From an uncultured Muribaculaceae bacterium (GTDB lineage Bacteria; Bacteroidota; Bacteroidia; Bacteroidales; Muribaculaceae): a DNA stretch of 39,137 nt. Location of the stretch: NCBI GenBank assembly GCA_947174635.1, contig CAMWJS010000017.1:1-39137 (forward strand), given 5' to 3'. The notes beneath the pieces are model-generated. The model saw only the letters and a program-made list of their open reading frames with translations, had not been told where the DNA came from and did not search any database. A program made the translations under genes and the position numbers. Of this stretch, positions 1 through 8,310 are shown one piece after another; positions within the stretch are counted from its first letter, which is position 1, and each line of letters starts with the position of its first letter.

Positions 1-50
1 TTGCGGACGCACGAGCCGTGCGTCCCTACGTTTTGGAGTTCTGCAACACC
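1..50. repeat. Right end of a GGTGTTGCA-type inverted-repeat element
   Basis: The last 15 bases (36-50, GAGTTCTGCAACACC) are the right terminal repeat shared with six other intergenic elements in this window. The preceding bases hold a palindromic module (GGACGCACGAGCC followed by its complement) that recurs inside the element at 18766-18914. The left end lies outside the window. Bases 51-159 after it contain a small GC-rich inverted repeat (CCGCGGATTCTAACCGCGG) and the leader of the histidine kinase gene; no clear promoter was seen there. Confidence 0.7.
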
Positions 51-159
51 CCCTGGCGAGCCGGCGTAGTAGCCGCGGATTCTAACCGCGGAAAGCATCG
101 CAGGCGATAATTAACTGCATTTCTTGCTGCTGTCAACCGCGTTATTCCCATTCATTGCC

Positions 160-1407
160 ATGAATATATACGACATACGACGCTATTCCAAACTGATATT
201 TCTGATTATCACCGCAATAGTGGTGATAATATTTCTGCGCGTATCGTCGGGCATAGTCGACGGGCTTGCCACGCAGGAGCGGGAGAGAATGCAGATATGG
301 GCCGACGCCACCCAGCGCATCGCCACAATAGCCTTCGAGTCGTTCGACACCATGTCAGACGACGGCGGCGCCGCATCGTCAGGCAGCGAGATGCAGTCGT
401 CCGACGATATTGAGTTCCTGCTCTCCATCATACGCCGTAACCACACCATCCCGGTGCTTCTTGCCGATGCCGAGGGCAACATCCTCGACCATCGCAACTT
501 CGACCTCCCCGATCCGGTCGATTCGATAAATCCCATTGTCACCACCGATGCCAACCGCGTATATCTCAACGATAAATACAACGCCCTGCGCAACTCCGCC
601 AACGTAATCCCTATCGACATCGGCGGCGACATCGTGCAATATCTCTATTACGAAGACTCGAGGATGCTCAAGCGCCTGAGCCTGTTCCCCTACCTGCAGC
701 TCGTGGTGATGCTGGCTTTCATTGTCGTGGTGTACTTTGCAGTATCATCTACCAAAAAAGCCGAGCAGAACAAGGTGTGGGTCGGACTGTCGAAAGAGAC
801 CGCCCATCAGCTCGGCACACCCATCTCGTCGCTCATGGCATGGATGGAATTGCTGCGCGCCGAGGGCATCGACCCCGAAATCGTAGGCGAGATGGACAAG
901 GACGTGGTCCGGCTGGAGACCATAGCCTCCCGCTTCTCGAAAATCGGTTCGCGGCCCACGCTCGAGCCTGTCGACCTGCGCGACGTGGTCGCATCGGCTG
1001 CCTCCTACATGTCTACCCGCATCTCCTCTCGCATCACCCTCACCAATCTCCCCGACGCCCACCCACTGCCGGTCAGAATTTCGCGTCCTCTTATCGAGTG
1101 GGTGCTTGAAAATCTCATCAAAAACGCCGTCGACGCCATGGAAGGAGCCGGCTCTATCACCATCACATCGTCCACCGAAGCCCGTTTCGCCTGCATCGAC
1201 GTGGCCGACACAGGCAAAGGCATACCCCGCAAACGTCAGAAAACAATCTTCAATCCCGGCTACACAACAAAAAAACGCGGCTGGGGACTCGGCCTCACCC
1301 TCGCCAAACGCATCATAGAGCAATATCACGACGGCCGCATCTTCGTCCTGAACTCCGAACCCGGCGCCGGCACCACCTTCCGCATCCTAATCCCCCTCGC
1401 CGACTGA
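160..1407 (+). CDS. Membrane-bound sensor histidine kinase
   Basis: Predicted two-component sensor kinase of about 416 residues. It has an N-terminal membrane helix (about residues 10-28), an extracytoplasmic segment of about 140 residues, a second helix (about 180-198) and then directly the kinase core. The H-box is KETAHQLGTPISSL with phospho-acceptor His216; the N-box LIKNAVDAM, the DTGKGIP box and the GWGLGLTLAK glycine box follow, so the ATPase domain looks intact. No HAMP or PAS domain is evident. I chose ATG 160 (MNIYDIRR) over the TTG at 124, because it places the first helix normally and the upstream codons look like leader. No response regulator gene is adjacent, so the partner and the signal are unknown. 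It faces the minus-strand DUF2851 gene across a repeat element. Confidence 0.9.
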   Translation: MNIYDIRRYSKLIFLIITAIVVIIFLRVSSGIVDGLATQERERMQIWADATQRIATIAFESFDTMSDDGGAASSGSEMQSSDDIEFLLSIIRRNHTIPVLLADAEGNILDHRNFDLPDPVDSINPIVTTDANRVYLNDKYNALRNSANVIPIDIGGDIVQYLYYEDSRMLKRLSLFPYLQLVVMLAFIVVVYFAVSSTKKAEQNKVWVGLSKETAHQLGTPISSLMAWMELLRAEGIDPEIVGEMDKDVVRLETIASRFSKIGSRPTLEPVDLRDVVASAASYMSTRISSRITLTNLPDAHPLPVRISRPLIEWVLENLIKNAVDAMEGAGSITITSSTEARFACIDVADTGKGIPRKRQKTIFNPGYTTKKRGWGLGLTLAKRIIEQYHDGRIFVLNSEPGAGTTFRILIPLAD

Positions 1408-1447
1408 GCGAACTGGGGGAATTTTGATAATTGATTTTTTATTTCGG

Positions 1448-1680
1448 GGTGTTGCAAAACTCAAAATATACAAACCAAATTTTAGGGACGCGATTCAATG
1501 CTGTTTACTTAAGCATAACTTCATCGGAAAGCCGGAGGCTTGAGGGTCTACGAACCGGGGTTAATAGTAGCCTCCCGAGCCTCCCGGCTCTCTGATGTCA
1601 CCCCCTTAAGTAAACAGCATTGAATCGCGTCCCTACAATTCGCTGTGACTTTTGACCGCTAATTATAGTTCTGCAACACC
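1448..1680. mobile_element. MITE-like element, GGTGTTGCA family, copy 1
   Basis: A 233-bp intergenic element bounded by GGTGTTGCAAAACT (1448-1461) and its near-perfect complement AGTTCTGCAACACC (1667-1680). Inside is a second, perfect 29-bp inverted repeat (1485-1513 with 1605-1633) and a GC-rich centre with GAGCC/GGCTC palindromes. It contains no ORF, so it is non-autonomous if mobile. Bases 1448-1547 match the complement of 28581-28680 with a single mismatch. No target-site duplication is obvious. It fills most of the gap between the convergent kinase and DUF2851 genes. Confidence 0.75.
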
Positions 1681-1728
1681 CTCTATGATTGAATTATGAT
1701 ATGCTCTCTTTCTACTAAGGTTGCGGGG

Positions 1729-2964
1729 TTATTTGCGCAGGGAGCAGGCCGACATGTGCCGGTGGCCTATGCGGCAGTAGAGGCATTTGCGCTTTTCGCA
1801 ATATTCGCGCCGCAGCTGCACTATGGCCTGCGATGTGAATGCCGAGTTTACATTTATCCCGGCGGCGGCGAACATGGCCGTGAAGCGGTTGCTCTCGGGC
1901 CTGAGCTCGTGGAGCATCTCGGCTATCTCGCGCGCACGGTCGTAGTTGCCCGTGTAGGTGGCATAGGCGTATGCGAGCGGGATTACGGCGTTTATTACAA
2001 GAATATTTACCGACGCCTGCGACAATGCGGAGCTTCCCGATACATTGCCGAGTATCGCATAGGCCTCCGCCGGACTCTCTACGGTCAGTATCCGTGTTAT
2101 GAAATCGCGGTGGCTGCATATCAGTTCGGCCAGATATGATATGCGTCTCACGGGGGAGTTCTGCGGCCGCAAACGCGAGAATTTCCATCCCAGGCCGGCC
2201 GGAGCCTTGATGCCGAATTTTGCGGCGAAGAAAGCATATTCGGCAGCCATACGCCCGGCGTACTCCGTCCTGTCGTCGCATTTCGACAGCAGCCCTGCCT
2301 GTCCCATCAGTATCGACTCGATGATGAGGCGGTCGTCGGCATGGCGGCGCAGTATGCGCAGCGGTGTGGCGCGTGCGAGCCGCTCGAATGGCTCGGCATT
2401 GGTGCCGAAGCCAAGCGCACGCGCTATGGTTATGAAGCCGGCCTCGTTCCAGTCGCCTGAATTGGCATCAACGATGGCGTTGATGCGGTCTACTTTGTCG
2501 TGCATGCGCTCATATCCCAGCGCTGTAAGCCAGTCGGTGAGGTAGATTTGCGGTATCTGCCTGATAGCGTCGGCGCAGGGGAGTGCATCGGGTGAGAAAT
2601 CGGCCAGAGAGTGGAACGTGGCGCTTAGCGCGGGGTTGCATTTCATCACAAACTGAGGTATCTGCCCTCCGTTGCTGCGGTAAATCGCCATATCGTCGCT
2701 GTCGACCACGTGCAGTATAACAGTCTGGTAGGCGGGGTCGTCGGTGTGCCCGTGGCGGTGCCAGTCCGACGCTCTTACATGTATCTCCACGTTCCCGGCC
2801 CAGGTCTGGCCGTCTATGACGACAGTCGCGTTGAAGAAATCCGGCCCGGCGCCGTTGTTGACGATGCCGGGGTTAATGATTTGCAGCCGGCTGCCGTCGG
2901 CTGTCGTGAGATTGTTTTGGGGAAACAACCTGTTCGACCACACATAATGCATTAACTTTTCCAA
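1729..2964 (-). CDS. DUF2851 family protein
   Basis: A 411-residue cytoplasmic-looking protein without signal peptide or membrane helix. The N-terminal half carries features typical of DUF2851, a Bacteroidetes family of unknown function: the opening MHYVWSNRLF, GAGPDFFNATVVIDG, and VEIHVRASDWHRHGHTDD, where Glu, His and Asp residues cluster as in a metal-dependent or nuclease-like active site (the latter is inference). The C terminus has a Cys/His cluster, CEKRKCLYC followed by GHRH and a final Cys, which could bind a metal. The gene runs toward the kinase gene. A possible -7 box TAATTTTG lies on the minus strand at 2992-2985, about 20 bp before the start, but a good -33 box was not found. 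Confidence 0.85.
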   Translation of the reverse strand: MEKLMHYVWSNRLFPQNNLTTADGSRLQIINPGIVNNGAGPDFFNATVVIDGQTWAGNVEIHVRASDWHRHGHTDDPAYQTVILHVVDSDDMAIYRSNGGQIPQFVMKCNPALSATFHSLADFSPDALPCADAIRQIPQIYLTDWLTALGYERMHDKVDRINAIVDANSGDWNEAGFITIARALGFGTNAEPFERLARATPLRILRRHADDRLIIESILMGQAGLLSKCDDRTEYAGRMAAEYAFFAAKFGIKAPAGLGWKFSRLRPQNSPVRRISYLAELICSHRDFITRILTVESPAEAYAILGNVSGSSALSQASVNILVINAVIPLAYAYATYTGNYDRAREIAEMLHELRPESNRFTAMFAAAGINVNSAFTSQAIVQLRREYCEKRKCLYCRIGHRHMSACSLRK

Positions 2965-3100
2965 ATTCCGTAACCTTTATGTAACAAAATTAACCAAAAT
3001 GTTTACAATCGTAAACAGCTGATATAGGTTATCAAACAGCAAATATAACTAAAATACCTAAAGAATAACCGAACAATTTTATGTTAAAAAACATTGTTTT

Positions 3101-3132
3101 ATTGCAGGCTTTTGAAAAAGTGCCTACCTTTG
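3101..3132 (+). promoter_or_regulatory. Bacteroidetes-type promoter of the small transcript
   Basis: ATTG at 3101-3104 and TACCTTTG at 3125-3132 are separated by 20 nt, matching the Bacteroidetes -33 / -7 (TAnnTTTG) pattern. Transcription would begin near 3139. No annotated-size gene follows; the promoter points at the structured small RNA and 20-codon ORF that end at the terminator at 3422-3450. The stretch 2965-3100 before it is AT-rich and holds nothing else recognised. Confidence 0.7.
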
Positions 3133-3271
3133 CACTGTTTTCAATAGCACGCAAGAGTTCCGCTGCCGGTCTTTGGCCGGTCGTCGGGAAACAATAAAAT
3201 CAAGCGTCGGTACAGTATCTCCGCTTGATAGTAATTAGGTAAAAAAGGATTGTTTTAAAGTTTGTTCAACT

Positions 3272-3334
3272 ATGAAAAAGATGATTAGAAAAGCAGTTGA
3301 ATGGTATATAAATACTACAGCTGCGATTTATTAA
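3272..3334 (+). CDS. 20-residue small protein, unknown function
   Basis: ATG at 3272 opens a 20-codon ORF ending in TAA. The peptide starts MKKMIRKAVEW and ends with an uncharged, aromatic-containing half (YINTTAAIY). The basic first half and aromatic residues would suit a short amphipathic, membrane-associated helix (inference). It is the only good start codon in a transcript that has its own promoter and terminator, and it is preceded by the A/T-rich, purine-poor leader usual for Bacteroidetes translation starts. I do not recognise a family, and whether it is translated is unproven. Confidence 0.4.
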   Translation: MKKMIRKAVEWYINTTAAIY

Positions 3335-3421
3335 AAACGCGAAGCAGACGGGATGTCTGCAACGATAATCTACTCCCTCAAAACAGGGATTTTACATCGA
3401 AGTATAGAAAATTTTTAATAT

Positions 3422-3450
3422 CGGCCGCCCGTGAGCGGCCGTTTCTTTTA
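3422..3450 (+). terminator. Rho-independent terminator of the small transcript
   Basis: A perfect 7-bp GC stem (CGGCCGC 3422-3428 with GCGGCCG 3435-3441), a 6-nt loop and the T-rich run GTTTCTTTTA form a classical intrinsic terminator on the plus strand. Confidence 0.85.
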
Positions 3451-3499
3451 TATGCCATTCCCGTAGATTACATAGCATGCTGCATGTCTTTGCCTTGCT

Positions 3500-3575
3500 A
3501 AGTAACTGTTTAAAATAATGAGAATGGTTGATATAAAATAATTTTGAACAGTTACTTAATTTTAAACAGTTACTT
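3500..3575. repeat. AAGTAACTGTTTAAAAT-type repeat, short form plus an extra right end
   Basis: Bases 3500-3557 form a 58-bp unit with inverted ends (AAGTAACTGTTTAAAAT and ATTTTGAACAGTTACTT). A second right end (AATTTTAAACAGTTACTT) follows directly at 3558-3575. The same sequence occurs at 8250-8297 and at both ends of the 183-bp element 10279-10461. The outermost TTACTTA abuts the dehydrogenase gene, whose stop codon (3574-3576) overlaps the repeat end. Confidence 0.7.
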
Positions 3576-4743
3576 ACAGCGACGCCGTCAGTATCGCGGT
3601 GATGTCGTCGGCTGTCAGGTCGACATACTGCTCTCCCTGCGAGAGGTCTTTTTCCTTGGCATGCTCGGCCATTTCGCGCAGGCGGCTTCCGTCGATGCCC
3701 ACCTCGCGCAGATGCATCGGAAGTCCTAACGACTCGAAGAAACGATATGTCCGCTCTATGGTCTGTTCCGCGATTTCTTGTGCCGGAAGCGTGCGGTCTA
3801 TCCCGTAGAGATTTACGCCGAGGTTTACAAACCGCTCCATCGTGCGCTCGTTCAGTATATGGCGCATCCATCGCGGAGTGATGATTGCGAGTCCTTCGCC
3901 GTGGGTGATGTCGTAGAATGCCGACAGCGCGTGCTCTATCGCATGCATCGGCCAGCCTGACTGGCTGTTGCCAAGAGCGAGAATTCCGTTGCAGCCATAC
4001 ATGCACGCATACATTATTTCTGCCCTTGCCTCATAGTCGTCGGGGTGGGCCATCGCTATCGGGGCGTAGTGGATGAGCGTGCGCAGCAGTGTCTCGCAGA
4101 AACCGTCGGCCACCATATTGTGTTCGGCGCAGAAATATTGCTCGAGCACGTGGTTGAATGCATCGGCCACACCGGCCGCCGTATGCTTGGCGTTGACCGA
4201 GAATGTATAGGTAGGGTCGAGCAGCGAGCATACTGGAAATAGCAGGCTGTCGATGTATGCCACTTTGTCGTTGGTCTCGGTGCGCGAAATCACGCCCCCG
4301 GCATCATATTCGCTCCCTGTCGCGGCGAGAGTCATTATGTCGACGATAGGGACCGCACCGGTAGCCCTGACCTTTCCTGTGATGAGGTCCCAGGGGTCGC
4401 CGTCATATTTGGCGCCGGCGGATATCGCCTTGCAGCAGTCGAGCACGCTGCCGCCACCCACCGACAGTATCACGTCGATGTCATTTTCCTTGCAGAGACG
4501 CACACCCTCGAGCACCGACGGGTCATACTTCGGGTTTGGCTCAATTCCCGAAAGCTCCGTGATTTCGAAATCCTTGAGCAACTCCTTCACCTTATCGTAA
4601 AGGCCGATGCGCTTTATGCTGCCGCCTCCGTAGGCCAGCAGCACGCGCCGCCCGAGCGGCTTCATCACTCCGGGGAGTCTGTCGACAACGCCCTTGCCGA
4701 AAATCACGCGTGTAGGTGTCTGGTAATCAAAATTCTGTATCAT
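3574..4743 (-). CDS. Iron-containing alcohol dehydrogenase / NADPH-dependent aldehyde reductase, YqhD/BdhA type
   Basis: A 389-residue cytosolic enzyme of the group III (iron-containing) alcohol dehydrogenase superfamily. The first domain has the nucleotide-binding GGGS at about 40 and VGGGSVLDCCKAIS at 95-107. The metal ligands are all present at the positions known for E. coli YqhD: Asp194 and His198 in GVADAFNH, His267 in WPMHAIEH and His281 in DITHGEG. This group reduces aldehydes (butyraldehyde, methylglyoxal, lipid aldehydes) with NAD(P)H; the exact substrate cannot be read from sequence. Length is normal for the family. It appears to be a single-gene unit; the start is immediately preceded by an AT-rich leader with a 9-bp-period array (4773-4817) just upstream. 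Confidence 0.92.
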   Translation of the reverse strand: MIQNFDYQTPTRVIFGKGVVDRLPGVMKPLGRRVLLAYGGGSIKRIGLYDKVKELLKDFEITELSGIEPNPKYDPSVLEGVRLCKENDIDVILSVGGGSVLDCCKAISAGAKYDGDPWDLITGKVRATGAVPIVDIMTLAATGSEYDAGGVISRTETNDKVAYIDSLLFPVCSLLDPTYTFSVNAKHTAAGVADAFNHVLEQYFCAEHNMVADGFCETLLRTLIHYAPIAMAHPDDYEARAEIMYACMYGCNGILALGNSQSGWPMHAIEHALSAFYDITHGEGLAIITPRWMRHILNERTMERFVNLGVNLYGIDRTLPAQEIAEQTIERTYRFFESLGLPMHLREVGIDGSRLREMAEHAKEKDLSQGEQYVDLTADDITAILTASL

Positions 4744-4772
4744 GGTAATATGTTTTTGAAAGTAATTTAAAG

Positions 4773-4817
4773 TAGCTAAGATAGCTACTTTAGCTATAAT
4801 AGCTATCTTAGCTGCAA
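4773..4817. repeat. 9-bp tandem array TAGCTAnnn, five units, with 14-bp inverted repeat
   Basis: Five contiguous nonamers: TAGCTAAGA, TAGCTACTT, TAGCTATAA, TAGCTATCT, TAGCTGCAA. Superimposed on them is a perfect inverted repeat, 4774-4787 with 4800-4813. The array lies 30 bp upstream of the minus-strand dehydrogenase start, so it may act as an operator for that gene. Three other intergenic regions of this window carry arrays of the same 9-bp period. Confidence 0.75.
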
Positions 4818-4854
4818 AATCATCATTTACAAATATAATGAAAATCCGCGCAAT

Positions 4855-6900
4855 CTACCAGAATTTGCCATAATACCTCTCCTCGTTGCCGTCATCGCAT
4901 GGCGACGGCATCCCGGAAGCCACATGCAACGCTATCGCCCTCGCCATCAGCATATCGTCATGACAGCCGTCCTGCGCACCATAGCTGCCGTTGTTGCGCA
5001 CCTGATAGGTGAGCAGTTCGTTGAGCGCTTCCTCGTCACGCTCTATGTAGGCGCGCTCTCTCACCTTGGCAATCAGTCCGTTTATTATCATCGACTTTGT
5101 GGAGCGGTTGGTGTGAAATCCGATTTTCTTCCCGCCCCCTTCGTCGGTGCGACGGTGATATATATTGGGATAATATCTTTTCACCTGCGACAGGATATAC
5201 AGCCCCGGGTCACCCTCGATATTCTCGCTCTCAAACGTATTGCTCTCGAACACCACCATTGCGTTGCCCCACCAGCGTCCTGCCTGCACCGCCTTCCAGG
5301 CCAGTATGTCGTGGTCGCAATGTCCGCGCCACTGCGCCACCACCTCCGCCGTATGTCTGTCGTCGCCACCGCAGCGGTCTATCACCACTATCACCGACCA
5401 GTCGCTTGTCATCGACCGTCCTCCCACGTCCACTCCCACCACATAGCGGCGCTCGCTCTTTCGTCGCTCGGGCTGCGACCATATTTTCATGCATCCCCGT
5501 GGCGACTCTACAAAACGCAGGCTTTCCATCGACGCTTCCCCTACGGTCGTCTCCCCGGTAAGCTCCCCCTTCTGGCAGTCGTCGTTGCAGTCGCCGCGCA
5601 TCGATTCCACCTCTTCGCTGTTGAACACACTGTGCTCCGTCGCCACGAAAGCCTCTTCGTCGGTCGTAGGGTATTCGGCATGCATCTGCTCGGCGCTCTG
5701 GTATTCGACACGCTTGTCGTGATACCATTGTATCATCTCGAGCGTGAGCCCCCTCTTCCATAGCGACATTTCATACTCGTCGAGGCTCTGCCACAGCTTC
5801 CCGGCGTCGGCCACATGCTTGCGGTAGATTTCTATTTCATACCATGGCACAAACACCCCCAGCTTGTCGCTCTCCCCCTTTTTGGCCCTGAGCCACTCTT
5901 TGTGGAAATAATTGCCGATGCCGTTGGCCGTGCTCTCAAGCACTATCATGGTGAGCGGCGTGGAGTTGATGCCGCCGCAAACCGCCCTGATGAACTCGGC
6001 CGGCGACGACAGCGCGGTGTCCTTCCAGAACGCTACCTCCGACAGGTGGGCCATCGAGTAGTCGTTGCCTCTGACCGCATCCTGGTTCTCGCTCGAACCG
6101 ACCGTCACCTTGCACCCGCGGCCCTGTATCACGCGTGTGTTCAGTGTCCGCTCAAACGGCTTGAATGCCGGCGCCGCCTCCCCATCCCAGTAAGCTGCCG
6201 GATAACGGTCAAGCATTTTGGTGAACATGCCGCGTATCGTTGCCGCAGTGTCTTTCACGTGGGCGCATATCAGCGAATTCCAGTTCTCCTTCTGAGTTAT
6301 CTGTATCCACGCCATGTAGAGCTGCACGAGTGTCGACCCTCCCCACTGCCGGGCTTTAAGTATTATCATGCGCAGCGGCTTTCCCTGACGGCGCTCCCCC
6401 TCAAGCGCCGCAAGCACCCTCCTCTGCGGAGCATTGGGCACGAACGGTATGTCCGCTCCCGAAGTCTTGTCCTTTATTACCACACACGTCGCGGCCCAGT
6501 ATTCAAAGTCGTAGCGGCACCGCAGCCTGACCCACTTCTCCCTGCTCGTCGCCTCCCTGTATCCTTTGTCGCGCTTCATCTCCACCGGTATGTAAGCCGT
6601 CCCGTCGTTCCACTCGCGAGGCGCCACCCTTACGCGTTCCCCGCAGCTCCCCATGCCTCTTACCGGGTCATATTTCACCTTGAGCGATTCGTTACGGCGT
6701 CTGTTTTCCGCCATGACGGCCGTGATGTCATGTTTTGTTTCCAATCTGCTTCCACTTTCCATATCCTCTGCTTTTGCTGCAAAATTACGATGTGCCACAC
6801 CCGCCGATGCGTCAAAATCATACACCGATGCATTTTTATTGTGCCGTGTCACAAACTTTTTCCACTCATCGGCAGTTTTATTTATATGACGTTTCAACAT
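4855..6900 (-). CDS. Phage-type terminase large subunit (orphan)
   Basis: Resembles the DNA-packaging motor of tailed phages: an ATPase domain followed by an RNase H-fold nuclease. Visible are an adenine-binding-like Gln in NAPQRRVL, a Walker A-like loop KARQWGGST (182-190 of the long form), a Walker B-like MIVLESTANG, and a nuclease start YVVGVDVGGRSMTSDWS with further acidic residues toward the C terminus (CHDDMLMARAIA). ATG 6898-6900 gives 681 residues; ATG 6760-6762 (MESGSRLE) gives 635, has a GAGG-like site just upstream and a -7-like TAATTTTG on the minus strand at 6787-6780, so the shorter form is plausible. No portal, capsid, small terminase, tail or integrase gene lies nearby, and base composition matches the neighbours, so it is a domesticated or remnant gene. 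Confidence 0.8.
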   Translation of the reverse strand: MLKRHINKTADEWKKFVTRHNKNASVYDFDASAGVAHRNFAAKAEDMESGSRLETKHDITAVMAENRRRNESLKVKYDPVRGMGSCGERVRVAPREWNDGTAYIPVEMKRDKGYREATSREKWVRLRCRYDFEYWAATCVVIKDKTSGADIPFVPNAPQRRVLAALEGERRQGKPLRMIILKARQWGGSTLVQLYMAWIQITQKENWNSLICAHVKDTAATIRGMFTKMLDRYPAAYWDGEAAPAFKPFERTLNTRVIQGRGCKVTVGSSENQDAVRGNDYSMAHLSEVAFWKDTALSSPAEFIRAVCGGINSTPLTMIVLESTANGIGNYFHKEWLRAKKGESDKLGVFVPWYEIEIYRKHVADAGKLWQSLDEYEMSLWKRGLTLEMIQWYHDKRVEYQSAEQMHAEYPTTDEEAFVATEHSVFNSEEVESMRGDCNDDCQKGELTGETTVGEASMESLRFVESPRGCMKIWSQPERRKSERRYVVGVDVGGRSMTSDWSVIVVIDRCGGDDRHTAEVVAQWRGHCDHDILAWKAVQAGRWWGNAMVVFESNTFESENIEGDPGLYILSQVKRYYPNIYHRRTDEGGGKKIGFHTNRSTKSMIINGLIAKVRERAYIERDEEALNELLTYQVRNNGSYGAQDGCHDDMLMARAIALHVASGMPSPCDDGNEERYYGKFW

Positions 6901-6916
6901 TTATTCATCTGCAGCC

Positions 6917-8245
6917 ATGTCACATTTTCGCATTTTATCAATAGCCATAGCCGCCCTCCTGGCTGTCTTGCAGACTGAGGCGCAGCACAATCCCAACAGG
7001 GCACGTTACGGTTCTGTAAGACATGTGTTCGGCGATGGTGTGAATATTTCCGACTCTATTGATGTCTACCGCACTCTTGTAAACAACAGGCCGGTCGACA
7101 AGGACTTCCTCAACGACCCCGTGTTTGCCATCGTAGGCAAGAACAAATCGTTCTACTTCAGCATCGGTGCCAATCTCAAATTCGTAGGGAGCTTTGACTG
7201 GGGAAATCCCTCATCCGATGCGGTCAATTCCTCTGTCGGCTCAATGACTCCCGCCGTTCCCGGCGACCGACAGGCTTTTGCCATGACGGCGCAAGGCTCT
7301 AATGTCTATTTCAATATAATCGGTTTCCCCCAGTCGGCCAACCAGATAGGGCTCTTCATATCGCTGAAGCTCGATAAAGAGCCTGACAGCCGTTATGTCG
7401 TACACGCCAATTATGTCTACATGCGTTATCGCGACCTGCTCGTCGGGTACTCCACAAGCCTGTACAACGACAAGGCCGCCGACCCGTTCACTATCGATGC
7501 CCACGGACCCATAGCCTCCGGTGCCCACGACAACATACAGGTGAATTTTCAGAAATACCTGACCGACAAAATCCGTTTAGGCATTGGAGTGGAGGCTCCA
7601 CGCAGCGATTACACCAACTATATCCCCGACACCGATGCCTCTGAGGGTTTCGCCGAATCGGTCAGGCAGCGCGTCCCCGACATCCCCGTTTACATCGGAT
7701 ACACACCCGATACATTCTCCCACATGAGGCTCTCGGGAATACTCCGCTGCATCACCTACCGCGACAACATCGCCGGCAAAAACCGCACCGTGCCGGCCGC
7801 CGGACTCAAATTCACCGGCTCATGGGTGGCCGACCCGTTCATATTCTACGCCCAGACTCAATGCGGCAAAGGCATAGCGTCATATATTCAGGATAACGCA
7901 GGCCTCGGGCTCGACCTCGTCCCCGACGCAAGCCGTCCGGGACATCTCGTCGCTCCGTGGGCATGGGGATGCATCGCCGGAGTCCAGTACAATTTCACAA
8001 AATCCCTTTTCGCCACGGCCATCTACAGCTATATGCACAATTATGTCGACCCATACGTCTCGGCCGTAGGCACTCCGTATGAAGACCAGCTCCGCTCCGG
8101 CCACTACATCCTCGGCAACGTCATCTGGCAACTGTCGCCGCTGTTCCGTACGGGCCTCGAGTACATCCACACCGTCCGCAACAACTGCGACCGCTCCTCC
8201 ATCTCCAACAACCGTCTGTCCCTGATGCTTTCAATGTCATTCTGA
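6917..8245 (+). CDS. DcaP-like outer-membrane porin
   Basis: A 442-residue predicted outer-membrane beta-barrel. It has a signal peptide (residues 1-22, cleavage after QTEA), alternating hydrophobic/polar strands throughout, and ends in a phenylalanine (LSMSF) as barrel proteins do. The pattern FYFSIGANLKFVGSFDWGNP, the Asn-Ile-Gly-Phe segment NIIGFPQSANQIGLFIS and the repeated strand-turn units resemble the DcaP family of trimeric porins, which take up small anionic molecules in other bacteria; the substrate here is unknown. The start lies 16 bp from the long-form terminase start on the opposite strand. No lipobox is present. It stands alone, followed by a partial repeat and then an ion channel gene. 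Confidence 0.75.
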   Translation: MSHFRILSIAIAALLAVLQTEAQHNPNRARYGSVRHVFGDGVNISDSIDVYRTLVNNRPVDKDFLNDPVFAIVGKNKSFYFSIGANLKFVGSFDWGNPSSDAVNSSVGSMTPAVPGDRQAFAMTAQGSNVYFNIIGFPQSANQIGLFISLKLDKEPDSRYVVHANYVYMRYRDLLVGYSTSLYNDKAADPFTIDAHGPIASGAHDNIQVNFQKYLTDKIRLGIGVEAPRSDYTNYIPDTDASEGFAESVRQRVPDIPVYIGYTPDTFSHMRLSGILRCITYRDNIAGKNRTVPAAGLKFTGSWVADPFIFYAQTQCGKGIASYIQDNAGLGLDLVPDASRPGHLVAPWAWGCIAGVQYNFTKSLFATAIYSYMHNYVDPYVSAVGTPYEDQLRSGHYILGNVIWQLSPLFRTGLEYIHTVRNNCDRSSISNNRLSLMLSMSF

Positions 8246-8249
8246 CCCG

Positions 8250-8297
8250 TTAAAATAATGAAAATGGTGGGTATAAAATAATTTTAAACAGTTACTT
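8250..8297. repeat. AAGTAACTG-type repeat, truncated copy
   Basis: Matches the right 48 bp of the unit at 3500-3557 (TTAAAATAATGAAAATGG ... AAACAGTTACTT) but lacks the left terminal AAGTAACTG. It starts 4 bp after the porin stop codon and lies between the porin and ion-channel genes. Confidence 0.65.
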
Positions 8298-8310
8298 ATT
8301 CCCTGACAAA

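Larger units (their letters stand above)
3139..3450 (+). ncRNA. Candidate structured small RNA / short-peptide mRNA
   Basis: A roughly 310-nt transcript is inferred from a promoter at 3101-3132 and a terminator at 3422-3450. Hairpins seen: CCGG 3166-3169 with 3177-3180, enclosed by TTCC 3158-3161 with GGAA 3187-3190; ATCAAGCG 3199-3206 with CGCTTGAT 3222-3229 (perfect 8 bp); GCAGAC 3344-3349 with GTCTGC 3355-3360. A 20-codon ORF lies between the second and third hairpins. It does not look like tmRNA, RNase P RNA, or any riboswitch I know. It could be a dual-function RNA or a leader with a structured 5' region. Exact ends are inferred. Confidence 0.5.

Noticed and set aside
3139-3450. tmRNA, RNase P RNA or known riboswitch
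   Set aside because: None of the conserved ends or core sequences of those RNAs could be found; the peptide ORF does not resemble a tmRNA tag.
3301-3501. 66-codon plus-strand ORF
   Set aside because: It spans the terminator of the small transcript, in a different frame from the 20-codon ORF, and has no family features.
4855-6900. Prophage
   Set aside because: Only the terminase is present; neighbours are metabolic and membrane genes, and no integrase or attachment site was seen.
5815-6978. 387-codon plus-strand ORF
   Set aside because: It is antisense to the terminase gene, His/Arg-rich without recognisable domains, and overlaps the porin start; a shadow frame.
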